A stretch of DNA of 64,000 nt from Symsagittifera roscoffensis (lineage: Eukaryota; Xenacoelomorpha; Acoela; Convolutidae). Location: contig NW_026970824.1 of the NCBI RefSeq assembly GCF_963678635.1, forward strand, positions 1 to 64,000, in the 5' to 3' direction. A program made the position numbers and the translations under genes. Positions 1-12,820 of this stretch are shown here, piece by piece; position 1 is the stretch's first letter, and the number at the start of each line of letters is the position of its first letter. Under the pieces are notes generated by a model. It did no database searches, was not told the origin of the DNA, and saw only the letters and a program-made list of their open reading frames with translations.

Positions 1-135
1 GAAAGTGACGGATTGGATGAATCCTATTGGTCTATTTTGAACTAGAATTATTGCGTACTTTTCAGCATGTTATTTTGAAAAATGGAAATGAAAAATGTTT
101 CGAAGGTTTCAAGATAGTGAAGTATAATGTTAAAA

Positions 136-3100
136 TTACTTTTGAAATTCTACTTTCTTTAAAATTTTAGATTGGGGGATGAATAATTTATAGTTTTTAC
201 GTGGTTGATTTCGGAGTCTTGTTGTTTTTCTATTTTCTGATTTGTCGATTTGTTCTTGGGGTATTATTTGTTCGGTCATTTTTCTATTTTTTCTTTGTTT
301 TGGGGATTCTTTATGGTTTTGTGTATTGTTTTTGGTGGCGATTGGTTTTGTGTTTTGATTTTCGGTGGGGTTATCATTTTGTTCTGTGTTTTTCAGATGT
401 GGTTCATTTTGAATGATTTTTAATCCTGTGAAAGAATATAATTGAGTTAATTCGCGGAGTGCGTATTCTTTTGGGTAATAAGGTAGTAGGTTGTTTCGAT
501 GTTGAACGATTTCTTTTTTGTTTGAGTCGGTAATTTTATATGTGACATCAGTGGGTTTTGCAATTATTTGGTATGGTCCTTTTCGAAGGGGTTGTAATTT
601 TTTAGAAATTCCTTTTTGAGTATTAAAATTAGGTATTAAAACAAATGTTCCAATTTTTAATTCGGAGGCTGGTGTAAAACGTGAATTGATTTGTTCATTA
701 ATGTTTTGTCTTTGTAATAACTTTTTTGTTATTTTTTGATAAATTTCATTGTGTTTTTTATCTCTATTTAGAATCCATTCGGTGTGTGTACCGGAGGCTA
801 GTTTAAGAATTTGTGGGTGATGAAAATGATCTTCATCGTGTGTATGTAAAGGTAGGTTATAACAAATTGAGTCTTTATTTGGTTGACAATAACCTTGTGC
901 GTTTTTATGAGAATTTGCTGTAAACATTATTGGTTTGCGTGGCTTTTGGTTAAAAACCATTTCGTATGGTGACATTCCTAAAGTTGTCGTGATTTGTGAA
1001 TTATACGCTAAGGGAAATAATTTTACATCTGCTGACCATTCGGTATATTTTGTATCATTTCCGTTGATGATACATCTAAGATATTCTTGTAATGAACGGT
1101 TCATACCTTCGACTAAGCCGTTTGTCCAAGGTGCATGAGATGTACGTGGTTTGTGTTTAATGTTATATAAATGACATAGTGTGATAATTTCATTATTTAT
1201 GAATTCTGTACCGTTGTCTGTAACTAAAATTTCTGGTAGTCCGAATTTTGCTATCCAGTGTTCATAGAGTGTTGTGTAAGCGTAATGAGCGTTACAATGT
1301 GGTACTGGGTTAAGTGCTACATAATGTGTAAATGCGTCAACAATTACCATAATGTAGGAGTTTCCTTCGGATGAGGGTGAAATTGGTCTTTAGTATCAAA
1401 TGAGATACGATGGTTAAAGTACAAACTTTGTCCTTTAAAATCTTGTTTTTGTGCTATTTGTTTTTGATTTGGGTAAGGTTTATTTAGTTGACATACTATA
1501 CAATCATTGCATAGTACTTTTATCCAAATTGGTGCATTTGGGAAATAAAAGTTTTGTATAAAGTTTGAATATGTTTTTTCTGATCCAGAGTGTCCTTTAA
1601 TATTTTGTGTATGTGAGATATTAAAAGCTATAAGAATCATACTTAAAGGGAGACAGGGAACTGTAGATTCATTCAGTTTATACTCTAAAAGGTCTGTATT
1701 TTCGTTAATTGTTGTGTTGTTAAATTTGCGAAAGTATCGGAGGAGTGTTTTGTTTCCTAGAATGGTTGAATCTGCTTTGACAGGTTTAGTTTTATATTTG
1801 TGCCATGATTTTAGTTGTCTAATTATCGGGTCAAGATTTTGATATTGTTTCAGTGTTGAAATTGTAATCGTTTCTGTTGGAGGGAGAAAAATGTTTTCAA
1901 TTTCGAATTTAGATAAGGGTATTGTATCAAGTGGGTCGTGAAGGTCAAAAACTTGATTTATTGTGTATTTTGAATCATTTGTTTGTGGTCCTGATAAATT
2001 TATTTTATCAGTTAAATCTTCTTTTTCAATTAGTGGAAAATGGTCTTTCTTAGGCGGGTGTTGTTTTGTTCGTTTTTGTTGGGTGTTATTTTTTATCCAT
2101 TGAGAATATGGGATTGGTTTGAAAGTTGATGTTCCTAGTAGATCAACTTCATAATGATTATTTTCACAATCTAAATAAAGTGGGAAATGTTGTAAACTAT
2201 TTATTTGTGATTGTTCAATATCAGTTTTTACTGCATATTTGCATTCCAATCGGGGTGATGTTTCGTTTTCTGCAAGGTAGAATTTTATGTTTTTGGGTAT
2301 TTCAACTGTTGTTTTTCGTGTAAGTAATTCAGGTGGTGTATTTCGACTTAAGGTGTCTGGTAATGCAAGATTTTTTCCTGCAGTCCAAACTATATGTAAG
2401 TTTGGAAATTTCATTAGAATTAGTTGAAATCTGTAAACTCGGTGGTTTGGGTTAGATTTTTGTGTAAAAAGAAAGATGATTGGTTTATGGTCTGTGAATA
2501 GAACTGTTGGATGTTTTGATCCAAGTATCAGAAATTCTTATTCTGTCAGTGTATATATTATGGCTGTACATTCTCTCATTAGAGTTGAGAGTCGTAGCTC
2601 TGCTTGAGTGAATAATCGAGAATTTGCTGATATGAGGTTCATTTTATTTGTACCATTATGTGATTGTAATAGTGCTGCACCGATGCCAAAGTTCGAAGCA
2701 TCGCACATTGCATAAAATGGTTGATTTGAATCTGGAATTGTGTTTGAAATTTGTTCAGTTAAAAGTTTCTTTATTTCTTCAAATCGTGTTTGATGTTCTG
2801 TATTCCATTCAAAATTATTTTGTTGTCTAAGGATGTTATAAAATGGTCGTAGATATAATTGCATTTTATAAACATATTACTTAAAAAGTTTAACATTCCA
2901 AGAAATTCTTGGATTTTCTTTTTATTTGTTGGTGGTTGAAGTTTTGAATAGCGTCAATGCGTGATTTCAATGGAGTGATTGTTTTTCTTTCTATATTATG
3001 TCCTAAGAATTTAACTCTTGTCAAAAAGAAGTGTGATTTATCGGGGGCGGCCTTCAGATTTTCGTTCTGAAGTATTTGGTGATATTTTTCTAAAACATTG

Positions 3101-6100
3101 AACATCTCGTCTTTTGTTTGTGATTGCATAAAAAACATCGCCTAAATAGGTGATTGCGTTTTTCTTGAGTATTAGTGGTCTAATAATTTTGCTCATAAAA
3201 GCTGAAAATGCTGCTGGTCCTATGGATATTCCATAGAATAAGCGGTTGAATTCATATTGTTGGTTTCCGATAACAAATTGTGTTAAACGTCGTGATTGTT
3301 CATCTAGTGGCATTTGATTGTATGCACTATTCATATCGGCGGTTGTAAAGTATTTGCCGTTTATTTTTGTTAAAATAACTTGTATTGGTTCAATGGGCCA
3401 ATTACATTTTGATTCATCTATAAGTGAATTGAGGTATCTAGCATCGAGAACGATTTTTAATGATTCTCCTTTAGCTAGAATGATAACAGGGTTGATAAAT
3501 GTGTTGCCTTTTGGTTGTTCTTCTTTGTTTACTGGTGATATAATGTTGTATTGTTCTAAAATATCGAGTAATCTGTTCACTTTATCATGTAAGTGAATTG
3601 GTACTTTACTTGCTCTCTGTTTTTTGAAAACTGCGTCTGGTTTTAACGGGAGATGTAGTGATGAACTGATTTTTCCAACATCGAATTTTGATGTTGCATA
3701 GACTGATGAATATTTAATTAGCTGTTTGGCTAACTTTTCGAATTCGTCTTGTGTTATTTGTGAATGTTGGAAATTAAACATTGTTAAAAATTTCTGTTGG
3801 TCCTCTGTGTAGTTACTTATGTTGAATGTAGGTTTGAAATATGGAGTTTTTGTGAAATAATCCGTATTTCTGTTTTCGTTACTTATTATATTATTTATAG
3901 ATAATTCTTCATTAAGAATTGTAGATTGGCAAATATCTAGTAATTGGAGTATATTATTTACGCGATAGGCTTTTTCGTGTATTGGTGATATTGTAGCGTT
4001 GGTTTCACAATATCCTAAAAGTCCTAAAGGTAATGTTACTTGGTAAGGTGTGTTGTTATAGACATGTAAGGAAATGATATCGGAATTCGAATTTTTCAAA
4101 TATTTTATGGATGAGATTGTGATTTTGAAAAATTTGTGAATAGGTTTGAATTCAAAATCTGACATATAAAATTTTTGTTTGTTTTGTTCTTTATCATATT
4201 GGTGAACTTGTTTGATTGAAAAGTTATAGATATTTCCTGATAGTGGTTTTAGGTGTTTTCTTTGTTGGTTAAATATCGGGTAGAATTTTGAAAAGAATGG
4301 TGGTTGTTTATTTAATCTTTGAAAAAATGTTAAGGATGTTTCTTTTGTTTTTGTATATTTATCTTTGATTAATATTTTACTATTTAGTATGTTAATTGTT
4401 GGTATATACTTCGAAATAAATGGTATTCCAATGATATTATATTTAATATCAGTGATATGGAATATTTGTTTAAATGGCTTATTTAAAATTTTGCTTTGTT
4501 CCATTGTTCTGGTGGGGAGGAGAAATAATTGGATTTTTCCGTAGTTTATCAATGTTGATCCTTGTGCTGTTGCTAACTTACTGGAGGTTTCAAGAGGTGT
4601 TAGCTTTGGGTGTAAAGTTTTTATTTCATTCCATGTGGGGATGTTTATTATGTTTGATTCTGCTCCTGAATCAATTAAAAAATCTATTTCAAGGTCTGGT
4701 GGTTGAAATTCTTTATTTCTTGGGCTTTCTAAGAGAAATGGTATTGTCCAAATTTTTTCTTTGGGTTGTTCTTTTTGTATATTTTGATAAATGTGGTTTG
4801 TATTCAAGCATTTTGTTTTGGTATTTTTATTGGTTTGATTTGTGGTGTTAATCTCATTTGTTTCTTGCGTCGTTGGTGTGGAATTTATGGGTGTAGTGTA
4901 ATAATTTTGAAGAAATTCTGATTGATTTTCATATATGTGTGATGAAAAGGGTTGTTCATATATGACAGATTCATAGTCATTTTCGACTTTTATCATATTG
5001 ATAGAAAGAGTGTTTTCAGTATCACTTTCTGAATCTGATGATGTACAGTTTATTTGATTGAGTTGTAACGTATCAGTTACTGTGTCATCAATACCTGGAG
5101 GGTCTGATGTTGTTTCTGGATTAGACTGTACTTGATTGATTTGTCTTTGATGTTTAGGTGTACTACTTCTGTGGCGATTATTAGAATTATTATAGTTATT
5201 ATTATTCCGGTGTGGTGATTGGGAATAATTTCTATAACGATTATTATAACTTGAGTGTCGATTTTGTGAATTATTTCGCGATCTGTTTTGGTAATTATTG
5301 TTTTGTCTGTTATAGTTCGATCTATTAAATGAGTTATTCCTTGATCGATTGTTCGGGTAATTCTGGTTTCGGTTGTTTGAATAACTTCTATTTCGATTAT
5401 AGGAGTAGTTTCTATTGCTATTGTATGATGAATTTCGTGATTGGTTGTTTGGATAGTAGTTATTTCTTGATTGGGAATTAGATCTTGAAACAAATCGTTG
5501 TGTATTTGAATTTGATCTGGAGTAGTTACTTCTACTATTTGGTCTATTGTAGTGATTTTGTGATGAATTTTGTGTATTTCTTCGTTCTGGTGATCTTCCT
5601 CTATAACTTGAGTTATATGGTGATTGATTTCTTGTATAATTTGTATTGTTCGGGAGTGGTTTTCCTGAACTGTTGTTGCTGTAGACTGTTTTGTTCGGTA
5701 GATTTTGATCTTTTTTCATGTATTGATAGAATGATTTATTTGGTTCTTTATATTTTTGAGGTTTATTTTGATTATCTTGCTGTTTTTGTCTACATTCGGA
5801 AATACTATGTCCGTATCGTCGGCAATAATTACACCATTTTTTGAAAGATGGTTTGCCTTTAAAGTTTGGGTTCTTTTCGTAAATATTGAGTATTTCAGTG
5901 ATTTTTTCAACAAGGTCTGTCTCTGATTCCTGTATATTTTTAATATGAGTGGGAGTCGTTTCAATTCTGTTAACGTATTGTAATTTCAGATTTTCCGTTT
6001 CTTCTAGTTTCATCGTGATTTCTGCTTGTTCTAATTTGTCTACTAGTTTTCGAAAATCTAAATCGGGTTCTCGAATTGAAGAAGGATGGGATGCTCTCTT

Positions 6101-7234
6101 TTTTATTGCTATTTTCCTTAATTGTGGTGTTAAGGTCATCATTAAGATTTCTGTCATCTTTGTGTTTTTATAGTCGTGCGTATTTAGTGAATATGCTTTT
6201 CGAACTAGTGTTTCGATTCGTACTGCTATTTGCTTGATGGTTTCGTTTGGTAATCTGCGAATTTCATTACATAAAACTCTTTGTTGTTGTTTGTTTCTTT
6301 CGGAGTCAAACATTTTTGAAAATTCCTGTGTAAACCTTTTCCAGTTTGATTTTATTTCTAGAGGTAGTACTGAAAACCATTTTTGGGCTGCGCCATCTAA
6401 GGTTGTTTGTATTAACGCTGTGCGTCGATGTATCCAATTTTGATGTAGTGGCGTATTAATTGGTTCAGGTCCAATATTTAAAATCAGGTTTGCTGTTACT
6501 GCATTTAAATAATCTTCTACAGAGTATTCAGGGTCTGTTCCTGTGAAAACCATTAAAGGTTTGTTTGATGTTATTGATGATCCACCCATAAGGTATGGAT
6601 TCATAGTCATTTGTAATGATTCTGCTGCATTTGGCATTTGAGAAAAATTTGAAAGTTGGTTTCTTGTTATTTCATGTTGTTGGAGATAATATGGGAGTGG
6701 TATTTCATTTTGCATTTGTGATGGTTGATACGAGTGTGCAGTCATTGGATTTTGTTGTTGAATTGGTTGAAAAGATTGTGTATTAATTAAATTTTGTTGT
6801 TGAATTGGTTGTTGATGTTGTGCATCTATTGGTTGTGGAGAAAAATTTCTATGATTTGTACGTGTTTTCTGTATTTCTTGTCTACGATATTCTTGAGTAT
6901 TTGGTGCAAATATATCTGGTTGTAAGAAATCATCATCTGAGGATAAATAATCCATTTGATAAGATGTCTGTTTTTTATTTTTATTTTGTTGAAAAAATGG
7001 GTAATTTTCACTGTGATCCTGTGGAGGATTTGTTTGGAAATTCATTGAATTAGGTTGGGTCATTGGGTTATCCCAATTTCGAGATCTTGTATATTGGTTA
7101 AAATTTCTTTGTGGTTGATTATATGTTTTCGATGGATGTGTATAATTATAATTATGGTCTGCAAAGTTGTTTCTAGTGAATGTTTTGCGTGTTTTCGATG
7201 GTATTGTCATGGGTCTGTATGTTTGGTAATCCAT
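136..7234 (-). pseudogene. gag-pol: gag-pol of copy A, broken by frameshifts and a nonsense codon
   Basis: Same polyprotein as 23437-30537, but disrupted. Reading 5' to 3' (right to left), the frame is intact through capsid, CCHC knuckle, protease and reverse transcriptase up to the YLGD motif. An extra A in the run near 3130-3135 then shifts it. One-base losses follow near 2943 and 2877 (T runs). A TAT-to-TAA change at 2538 stops the RNase H segment. A lost C near 1387 shifts the frame at the first integrase aspartate. The remaining integrase core and C-terminus (1350 to 136) are open. Four of the five lesions are homopolymer-type indels within 1.75 kb, so sequencing or consensus error at a contig end is as plausible as true decay. 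If real, this copy makes no functional polymerase. Confidence 0.85.
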
Positions 7235-7339
7235 ATGTGAATATTTAGGGGCAACCGAAGGTTTAACGGTTGATTGTAAGGTTACCTGTGTTTGTGAAGG
7301 ATTTGTATTTCTTGGTGTTGTTAAATTTGGGCGTATTGG

Positions 7340-8356
7340 TTAAATACTTTGTTGTGTAGTTGTTGTGTGTACAATTTCTTCATTTATGAAGTGTGATGGT
7401 GTCTGGATATCTTGTTGAGTAAGATTCCTAGTTCCATTGAGGTTTTCATTGTGTATAACTGTAGAGTTTAAACTATTATTTTGTGTACCGGGCAAAAATG
7501 TATTATAGTTTAATGGTGTTGCATCAATGGTTAATGGTATTACTTTTACATAATCTCTTATGTAAGATATCGTACTTATTGCTTGGCTTGAGATTGATTG
7601 TGGGAAGCTTATAAGTGCGGGATGAGACCATTCGGGGTCCCAAACATAATCTGATTGTTCTGTGATAGCGGTATCATCGTTCGAGTTTTGGGGTCTAAAA
7701 TTTTTTCTTGCTTGTGCAATTAAATCAATATTGTGTGTGAAATAATCTATTATGAACCATGCCAAAATTTTTTGTAGATCGTGTTTTGTATGTTGTGAAA
7801 CGTCGTCTTTCGTGAAATTTTCTCTAATGATGTTTAAATAACTAGAGAGTAGTGTGATTTCATGTCGTACTTTCAAATGTTTAGATGTTTCTGTCGGTGA
7901 GACATTTGTTATTGGGATTTCATTTTCTAATATCGAAATATAACTATATATTATTGCGAAAACTTCATTGGTGAATATGGAGTTTGCTCTTTGTGAGTTA
8001 TGATATTGGATGCTTTTTATATATTCTGAAAAAACTTTTGAAAATTCTAAATCAAGATCATCTGTTTGAATTGTATATTTTCTATTATTATGGTTTGGTG
8101 AGGTGAATTCTATGGAGTAGATTCCATACTGTTGTGTTATGTTGCATATATCTTTTAAGTAGTGGTCTATGATTTGTCTTTTGATTTTTACATCTGGGAA
8201 CTCTGTTTTACATGGACTGATTCCGGGTTCAAATAAATTTAATAGTAAATTTTTGCAAAATATATGCTGTCCTCTATCAGTGGTTGCATCTACTATAAAG
8301 GGGAAAATTTCATCGTCATCTGGACTTTCTTCACCTGGGGTGTGCGTTGAGCTCAT
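7340..8356 (-). CDS. ORF2 (338 aa), unknown function, copy A
   Basis: Copy of the 338-aa frame at 30643-31659 and apparently identical to it; see that entry for the description. It ends in TAA and is followed in the same frame by 35 open codons leading into the Gag-Pol ATG at 7234. The upstream ORF1 overlaps its start by 26 nt. Its intactness next to a broken pol suggests the pol lesions are very recent or are sequence errors. Confidence 0.75.
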   Translation of the reverse strand: MSSTHTPGEESPDDDEIFPFIVDATTDRGQHIFCKNLLLNLFEPGISPCKTEFPDVKIKRQIIDHYLKDICNITQQYGIYSIEFTSPNHNNRKYTIQTDDLDLEFSKVFSEYIKSIQYHNSQRANSIFTNEVFAIIYSYISILENEIPITNVSPTETSKHLKVRHEITLLSSYLNIIRENFTKDDVSQHTKHDLQKILAWFIIDYFTHNIDLIAQARKNFRPQNSNDDTAITEQSDYVWDPEWSHPALISFPQSISSQAISTISYIRDYVKVIPLTIDATPLNYNTFLPGTQNNSLNSTVIHNENLNGTRNLTQQDIQTPSHFINEEIVHTTTTQQSI

Positions 8357-8798
8357 TTTTTCGTTCGATGACTGTTAATATGTAATTATTAATGTGTCGA
8401 ATTGGTTGATTCCAATTGTATAAATGTACTGGTTTGTGTTTATACTGCTTTTTTATTCTTCTTTTTCCTCTTTTTGATGAATTTGAAGTTGTTTCTGAGT
8501 CAGAAAAATATAATTGATCGTGAAGTGGGCAATTTTTATCTATTGATTCTTTTAGTTTGTAAAGTTCGTCTAAACTGTTGGTTTCTGATTCTGAAAATGC
8601 GTTTCGATTTTTTGAAAATCTTTTTCGTGTTATTTGTCTTTGTTTCGTTATTATTTTTCTTTTTAGTGTTTGTCGTTTTGTTCGAATGTATCCAACTGTT
8701 TGTGTATGAGGTGTGATTACAAGGTCGTATTTTTTGTTATCTATTTCACAATTGTGTAAAACGATTGTTTGTTTATTTCCTAGGTTTTTAAATGACAT
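8331..8798 (-). CDS. ORF1 (155 aa), basic protein, copy A
   Basis: Copy of the 155-aa basic frame at 31634-32101, apparently identical. It is the first long frame downstream of the 5' LTR and leader and overlaps ORF2 by 26 nt in another frame. Description under the copy B entry. Confidence 0.7.
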   Translation of the reverse strand: MSFKNLGNKQTIVLHNCEIDNKKYDLVITPHTQTVGYIRTKRQTLKRKIITKQRQITRKRFSKNRNAFSESETNSLDELYKLKESIDKNCPLHDQLYFSDSETTSNSSKRGKRRIKKQYKHKPVHLYNWNQPIRHINNYILTVIERKNELNAHPR

Positions 8799-9727
8799 AA
8801 GGTTTAGGATGACGGATGCAAAAGGTTGTTAAATGATTTCTATTTTCCTAAACTGTTAGTTCTTACGATTTTTTGGTTAGCTTAACCTGGGTCTATTTGT
8901 TCAGGGTTGGAGAGAAAAGTATATCGATTCCGAAGAATGATTTTTTACTTTCTCGTGGCTAGTATAAGTTAAGGTGTTAACTTACTTAATCTTACTTAGG
9001 GGTAGTGATTGTGTTCAAGGGTTGGAGAATAGTAAATCGATCCACAAGGTTCAGGTATAATTAGAACGCGAGTAGTTCGTTAGATACTATTTTAAACTTA
9101 CTAAGTCTAAGATTTATCCTGGGTCTGGTAAGAGGGGGGGTCAAGTGAAGGATGAATAACCGAAGTTCTTCACTGTTTATCCTAATTTGAATGATTAGTT
9201 TTGTTTAAAAATTTCTATTAGTCTTAGGTCTTTAGAAAGGGTTGGGTAGTGAATCGACGTTTGAGGTCGTTAGACACTAATTAAGTGGGTGGGGGAGAAC
9301 AAAGTTGTTCTGTTTGATCCAAGGATAAGCCTTGATGATCAAATTTGAAATTTAATTAAGTAGAAAATGATTTAAGATCCAAGGATAAGCCTTGATGATC
9401 TGGTTTTAAAACTAATATTTAAGTTTTAATAAAATTTTAAATGTGTGTACAGGAAAGATTTAGTGTTTTGATGATATTAGTGGGTTTATGATTGCTGTTA
9501 TGTTTTAGATGATGGAGCTGGAACAACAGGATGATTGATGATTACTAACCATTTATTGTCATGCTACTAATTTTTATTTTTATTTTTTAATAAATATTTT
9601 TCAAACATGTTTTGTATATTACTGCAGAGTTTTAGGAAAACGATCTTAGATCTTTTTATCAATCGTTATTGTATATTAATAATTTTGTTTAGCGCCTGAA
9701 ATGATTTTGAAGATTAACTTCAAGGTT

Positions 9728-9961
9728 TTATGTTTGCAAATGAAAATCTAAATTCATTGCTAGTAGTATTCTAAATACAAAAGTTTGTGTTGGCTTTTGC
9801 CGAACTATCATATAACTATATGGTAAGTTTCTACTTTGTCGTATGTCGTCTCTGGTTCGAGGTCTTCTTCCAATTCCGGGTAGTTCTGTTATGGTTCGGA
9901 ATATTGGCTCTGATCTATTGAGTCGTAGAGACATTTCGATTAAATTATTGTCGTATAACAT
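9728..9961 (-). CDS. Small leader ORF (77 aa), copy A; doubtful
   Basis: Duplicate of the frame at 33031-33264; described there. It lies just inside the 5' LTR in the sense orientation. Confidence 0.3.
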   Translation of the reverse strand: MLYDNNLIEMSLRLNRSEPIFRTITELPGIGRRPRTRDDIRQSRNLPYSYMIVRQKPTQTFVFRILLAMNLDFHLQT

Positions 9962-10031
9962 TTTGTAAAAGTTTTTGTCTAATTTCTAATCTATTTTGGT
10001 TAATTCTAAGCTATTAAGGTCTTGTTCGAGA

Positions 10032-10046
10032 CTTATGGTCGCACCA
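10032..10046 (-). promoter_or_regulatory. Primer-binding-site candidate, copy A
   Basis: Minus-strand TGGTGCGACCATAAG begins 2 nt after the inner end of the 5' LTR, the expected place for tRNA priming. It begins with TGG, the complement of a tRNA CCA end. I could not assign the tRNA. Confidence 0.6.
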
Positions 10047-10048
10047 GA

Positions 10049-10458
10049 TGAGTTAAGACTGGAGTGTATAACTCATAGAGTAATTTCGGATAGGGTACAC
10101 CGTCTGCTCGTCACGCTATCTTATTTTCGGCCGGATAGATTCGTGCAACTTCTTAGTCTAATACCGATCCTAATCTTACTCTTATACTATCTAGTCTCAG
10201 GTTGTTTAACTAGTCTCTGCTAGGCTCAATAGATCTAGGGTATACTGGTTTATTGCGGCTGCTGAAGTGCTCGGGAGAGTCCAACTAATTTCTAAGTTAA
10301 ATTCAAATCTCTCTGGTGCTGAAATTACAAGTAACTTCAGCACTTACAAATAAGTGGGTTGTTAGTTAGATGGATCATGATTGGTTAATATTAAATACTT
10401 TACATTGGTAAAATATCTAAATTATCCAATCATAAAATGTAGTTTAGATCAGGTTCCA
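10049..10458 (-). repeat. 5' LTR of copy A (410 bp)
   Basis: Identical by eye to the two LTRs of copy B (14852-15261 and 33352-33761). On the plus strand it starts TGAGTTAAGACT and ends AGGTTCCA. It is followed by AATG (10459-10462) and the TTGA satellite. An AATAAA signal lies on the minus strand (10249-10254). Confidence 0.93.
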
Positions 10459-11692
10459 AATGGTTTATTGAATGACTTATTGGTTGAATGATTAATTGAC
10501 TATTCGATTGATCGGTCGATTGACAGACTAGCCAAAATCTTGAATATTTGCATGATAGATTTATTGGTTATAACAATGGTTGGTTGATTGGTTGGTTGAT
10601 TGATTGATTGATTGAAGGATTGAATAAATGATTTGTTGATTGATTCATTGATTGATTGATTGATCGCTTGGTGGATCGATTGTATGGTTGAATGATCACT
10701 CGATTTCTTGGTCAATTGATTGGTTAGCTGGTTCCGTGGTTGTTTGATTGACTGGTTGATGATTTAGTAGTTTCATTGCTTAGTTGATTGATTGCTTGAT
10801 TGGTTGATTGGAGTTTATTTGACTGATTTGTTTTTTGTTTGATTGCTTGATTCATTGATTGATTTATTGTATCATTGATTATTCGGTTGCTTGGTTGATT
10901 GCATGATTAGCTGATTCCTTGATTGTTTGATTGATTGATTGATTTTTTGGCCATTTCATTGATTGGTTGATTGATTGGTTCATTGATTGGTTGAAGGATC
11001 AGTTAGTCATTGGTTGATTGTTTCATTGCCTAATTGATTGCTTGATTGACAATTTGATTGATTGGTTGATTGATTGATTGTTTGCTTGATTGATCAATTA
11101 TAGGATTGGTTAGTTGATTCATTAAGTGATTCGTTTATTAGTTCATTGTTCGCTTGAATGAGATAAAAAATATTTGAATTGAGTGATTTGTTGATTTACT
11201 AAATGCTTGACTACGCTGGTTGATTCATTGACTGATTGATTGACTTACTGGTTGAACGATTGATTGACTATTCGATTGATTAGTCGATTTATAGTTTTGC
11301 CGGTTCCCTGATTATTTGATTGGTTTACTTATTTGTTTATTGGCCGTTTCAATGTTTGTTGATTGGTTGGTTGAATGATTGGTTTTTTGATTAACTAATT
11401 AGTGAATTCGTTCCTTGATTGTTCAATTAAAAGATGTTTGTTTGATTGACTTAAGAATCGCTGGATTCAGGATTCAATAATAGTTTGATGAGTTGAGTGC
11501 ATGGTTGATTGAATAAAAGCTTGATTGCGCTAGTTGGTTCTTTGAATGATTGACTTACTGATTGATTGATAATTTTATTGTTTGGTTGATTGAATATTCG
11601 CTTAATTTGAAGATTTATTGGTTATTTCAATGGTTGGTATATTGGTTGGTTGGTTGATTGATTGAAGGATTCAATAACTGATTTGTTGATTG

Positions 11693-11744
<52 letters not shown>

Positions 11745-12490
11745 ATCGCTTGGTGGATTGATTGTATGGTTGATTTTTTACTCGATTTCTTGGTCAATTT
11801 ATTGGTTAGCTGGTTCCTTGGTTGTTTGGTCGACTGGTTGTTGATTTATTAGTTTTATTGTTTAATTGATTGGTTGCTTGATTGGTTGATTGGAGTTTTA
11901 TTGACTGATTTGTTTGTTGTTTGATTGCTTGATTGATTGATTGGTTTACTGTATCATTGATCGATTATTCGGTTGGTTGGTTGATTGAATGATCAGCTGA
12001 TTCCTTGATTGTTTGATTGATTGGTTGTTTGTTTGGTCGTTTCATCGATTGGTTGATTGATTGATTCAATGATTGGTTGAAGGATCAGTTAGCCCATTGG
12101 TTGATTGTTTCCTTGCCTAATTGATTGCTTGATTGACAATTTGGTTGATTGGTTGATTAATTGTTTGCTTGATTGATCAATTAAAGGATTGGGTAGTTGA
12201 TTCATTAAGTGATTCGTTTATTGGTTCATTGTTCGCTTGAATGAGATAAAAAAAATATTTGAATTGAGTGATTTGTTGAATTACTAATTGCTTGACTGCG
12301 CAGGTATATTCATTGACTGATTGATTGACTTCATAGTTGAATGATTGATTGATTAATAGATTGATTGGTCGATTTAAAGTTTTGACGGTTCCCTGATGGT
12401 TTGATTGATTTATTTGTTTATTTATTGGCCGTTTCAAGTATTTTTGATTGGTTGGTTGATCGATTGATTGAAGGTTTCAATAACTGATTC

Positions 12491-12820
12491 TGAGTTGGTA
12501 CAAATACATGAGCAAGAGTTAACGTAATTGTGATTGCTCGATTGGCTCCAAAATCTACCTGCATATCCAAAGGAGACTATCCTGACGATTCTGGATGTCG
12601 ATCAGTCCAGAATCAAACACATCAGTCACGACAACACTGAGTCGAAACCAACCTCAGTCTGCTCGATGCTGGGTGATCGACAGGGACGTCGATTGATGTT
12701 TTTGTCCGAGGAGTCGGGGTGGGACTCACCTTCACCGAAAAACTTATGATCAAAAAAATAAACGGATATGGACGGATTTTTGAGTCATAAGATTATTATT
12801 TTTGAGTCATACTACTTAAG
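12491..12820. other. Non-satellite, GC-richer island inside the satellite (copy 1)
   Basis: About 330 bp that break the TTGA pattern and are visibly richer in G+C. They contain short perfect inverted repeats, such as GATTCTGGA facing TCCAGAATC near 12588-12615 and GAGTC facing GACTC near 12710-12726. A 71-codon plus-strand frame (12534-12749) crosses it but has no recognisable domain. The flanks resemble an uninterrupted satellite stretch near 40.42 kb, so it looks like an insertion (short element, processed RNA or gene fragment). Same sequence at 35794-36123. Confidence 0.55.

Larger units (their letters stand above)
8799..10048 (-). other. 5' leader of copy A
   Basis: Noncoding leader between LTR and ORF1, matching 32102-33351 in copy B. 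It carries a 25-bp direct repeat (9316-9340 and 9376-9400, core CAAGG...CCTTG), three degenerate GGGTTGG...ATCGA blocks, a primer-binding-site candidate at 10032-10046 and a 77-codon minus-strand frame at 9728-9961. Confidence 0.75.
1..10458 (-). mobile_element. Giant LTR retroelement, copy A (partial, cut by window edge)
   Basis: This is the 5' half of the element described in full at 14852-33761. Position 1 corresponds to 23302 of copy B, and the match runs through Gag-Pol, ORF2, ORF1, leader and 5' LTR to 10458. The env-side genes would lie left of the window. Differences from copy B that I could find are confined to 1386-3135: four single-base indels and one nonsense substitution, all inside pol. 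From about 3.2 kb to 10.46 kb every feature keeps a constant offset of 23303. The right flank (AATG, then satellite) is the same as that of copy B, so A and B arose by duplication of one insertion, not by two insertions, unless the assembly duplicated it. Confidence 0.9.

Noticed and set aside
201-7240. Plus-strand frames opposite gag-pol (and the matching set at 23502-30543)
   Set aside because: They are antisense shadows, rich in Phe, Val, Cys and Leu, produced by the G-poor coding strand of a verified polyprotein.
12580-12650. Hammerhead ribozyme in the satellite island (CTGACGA followed by a stem)
   Set aside because: The required GAAA after the stem and a flanking cleavage-site stem are not in the right positions.
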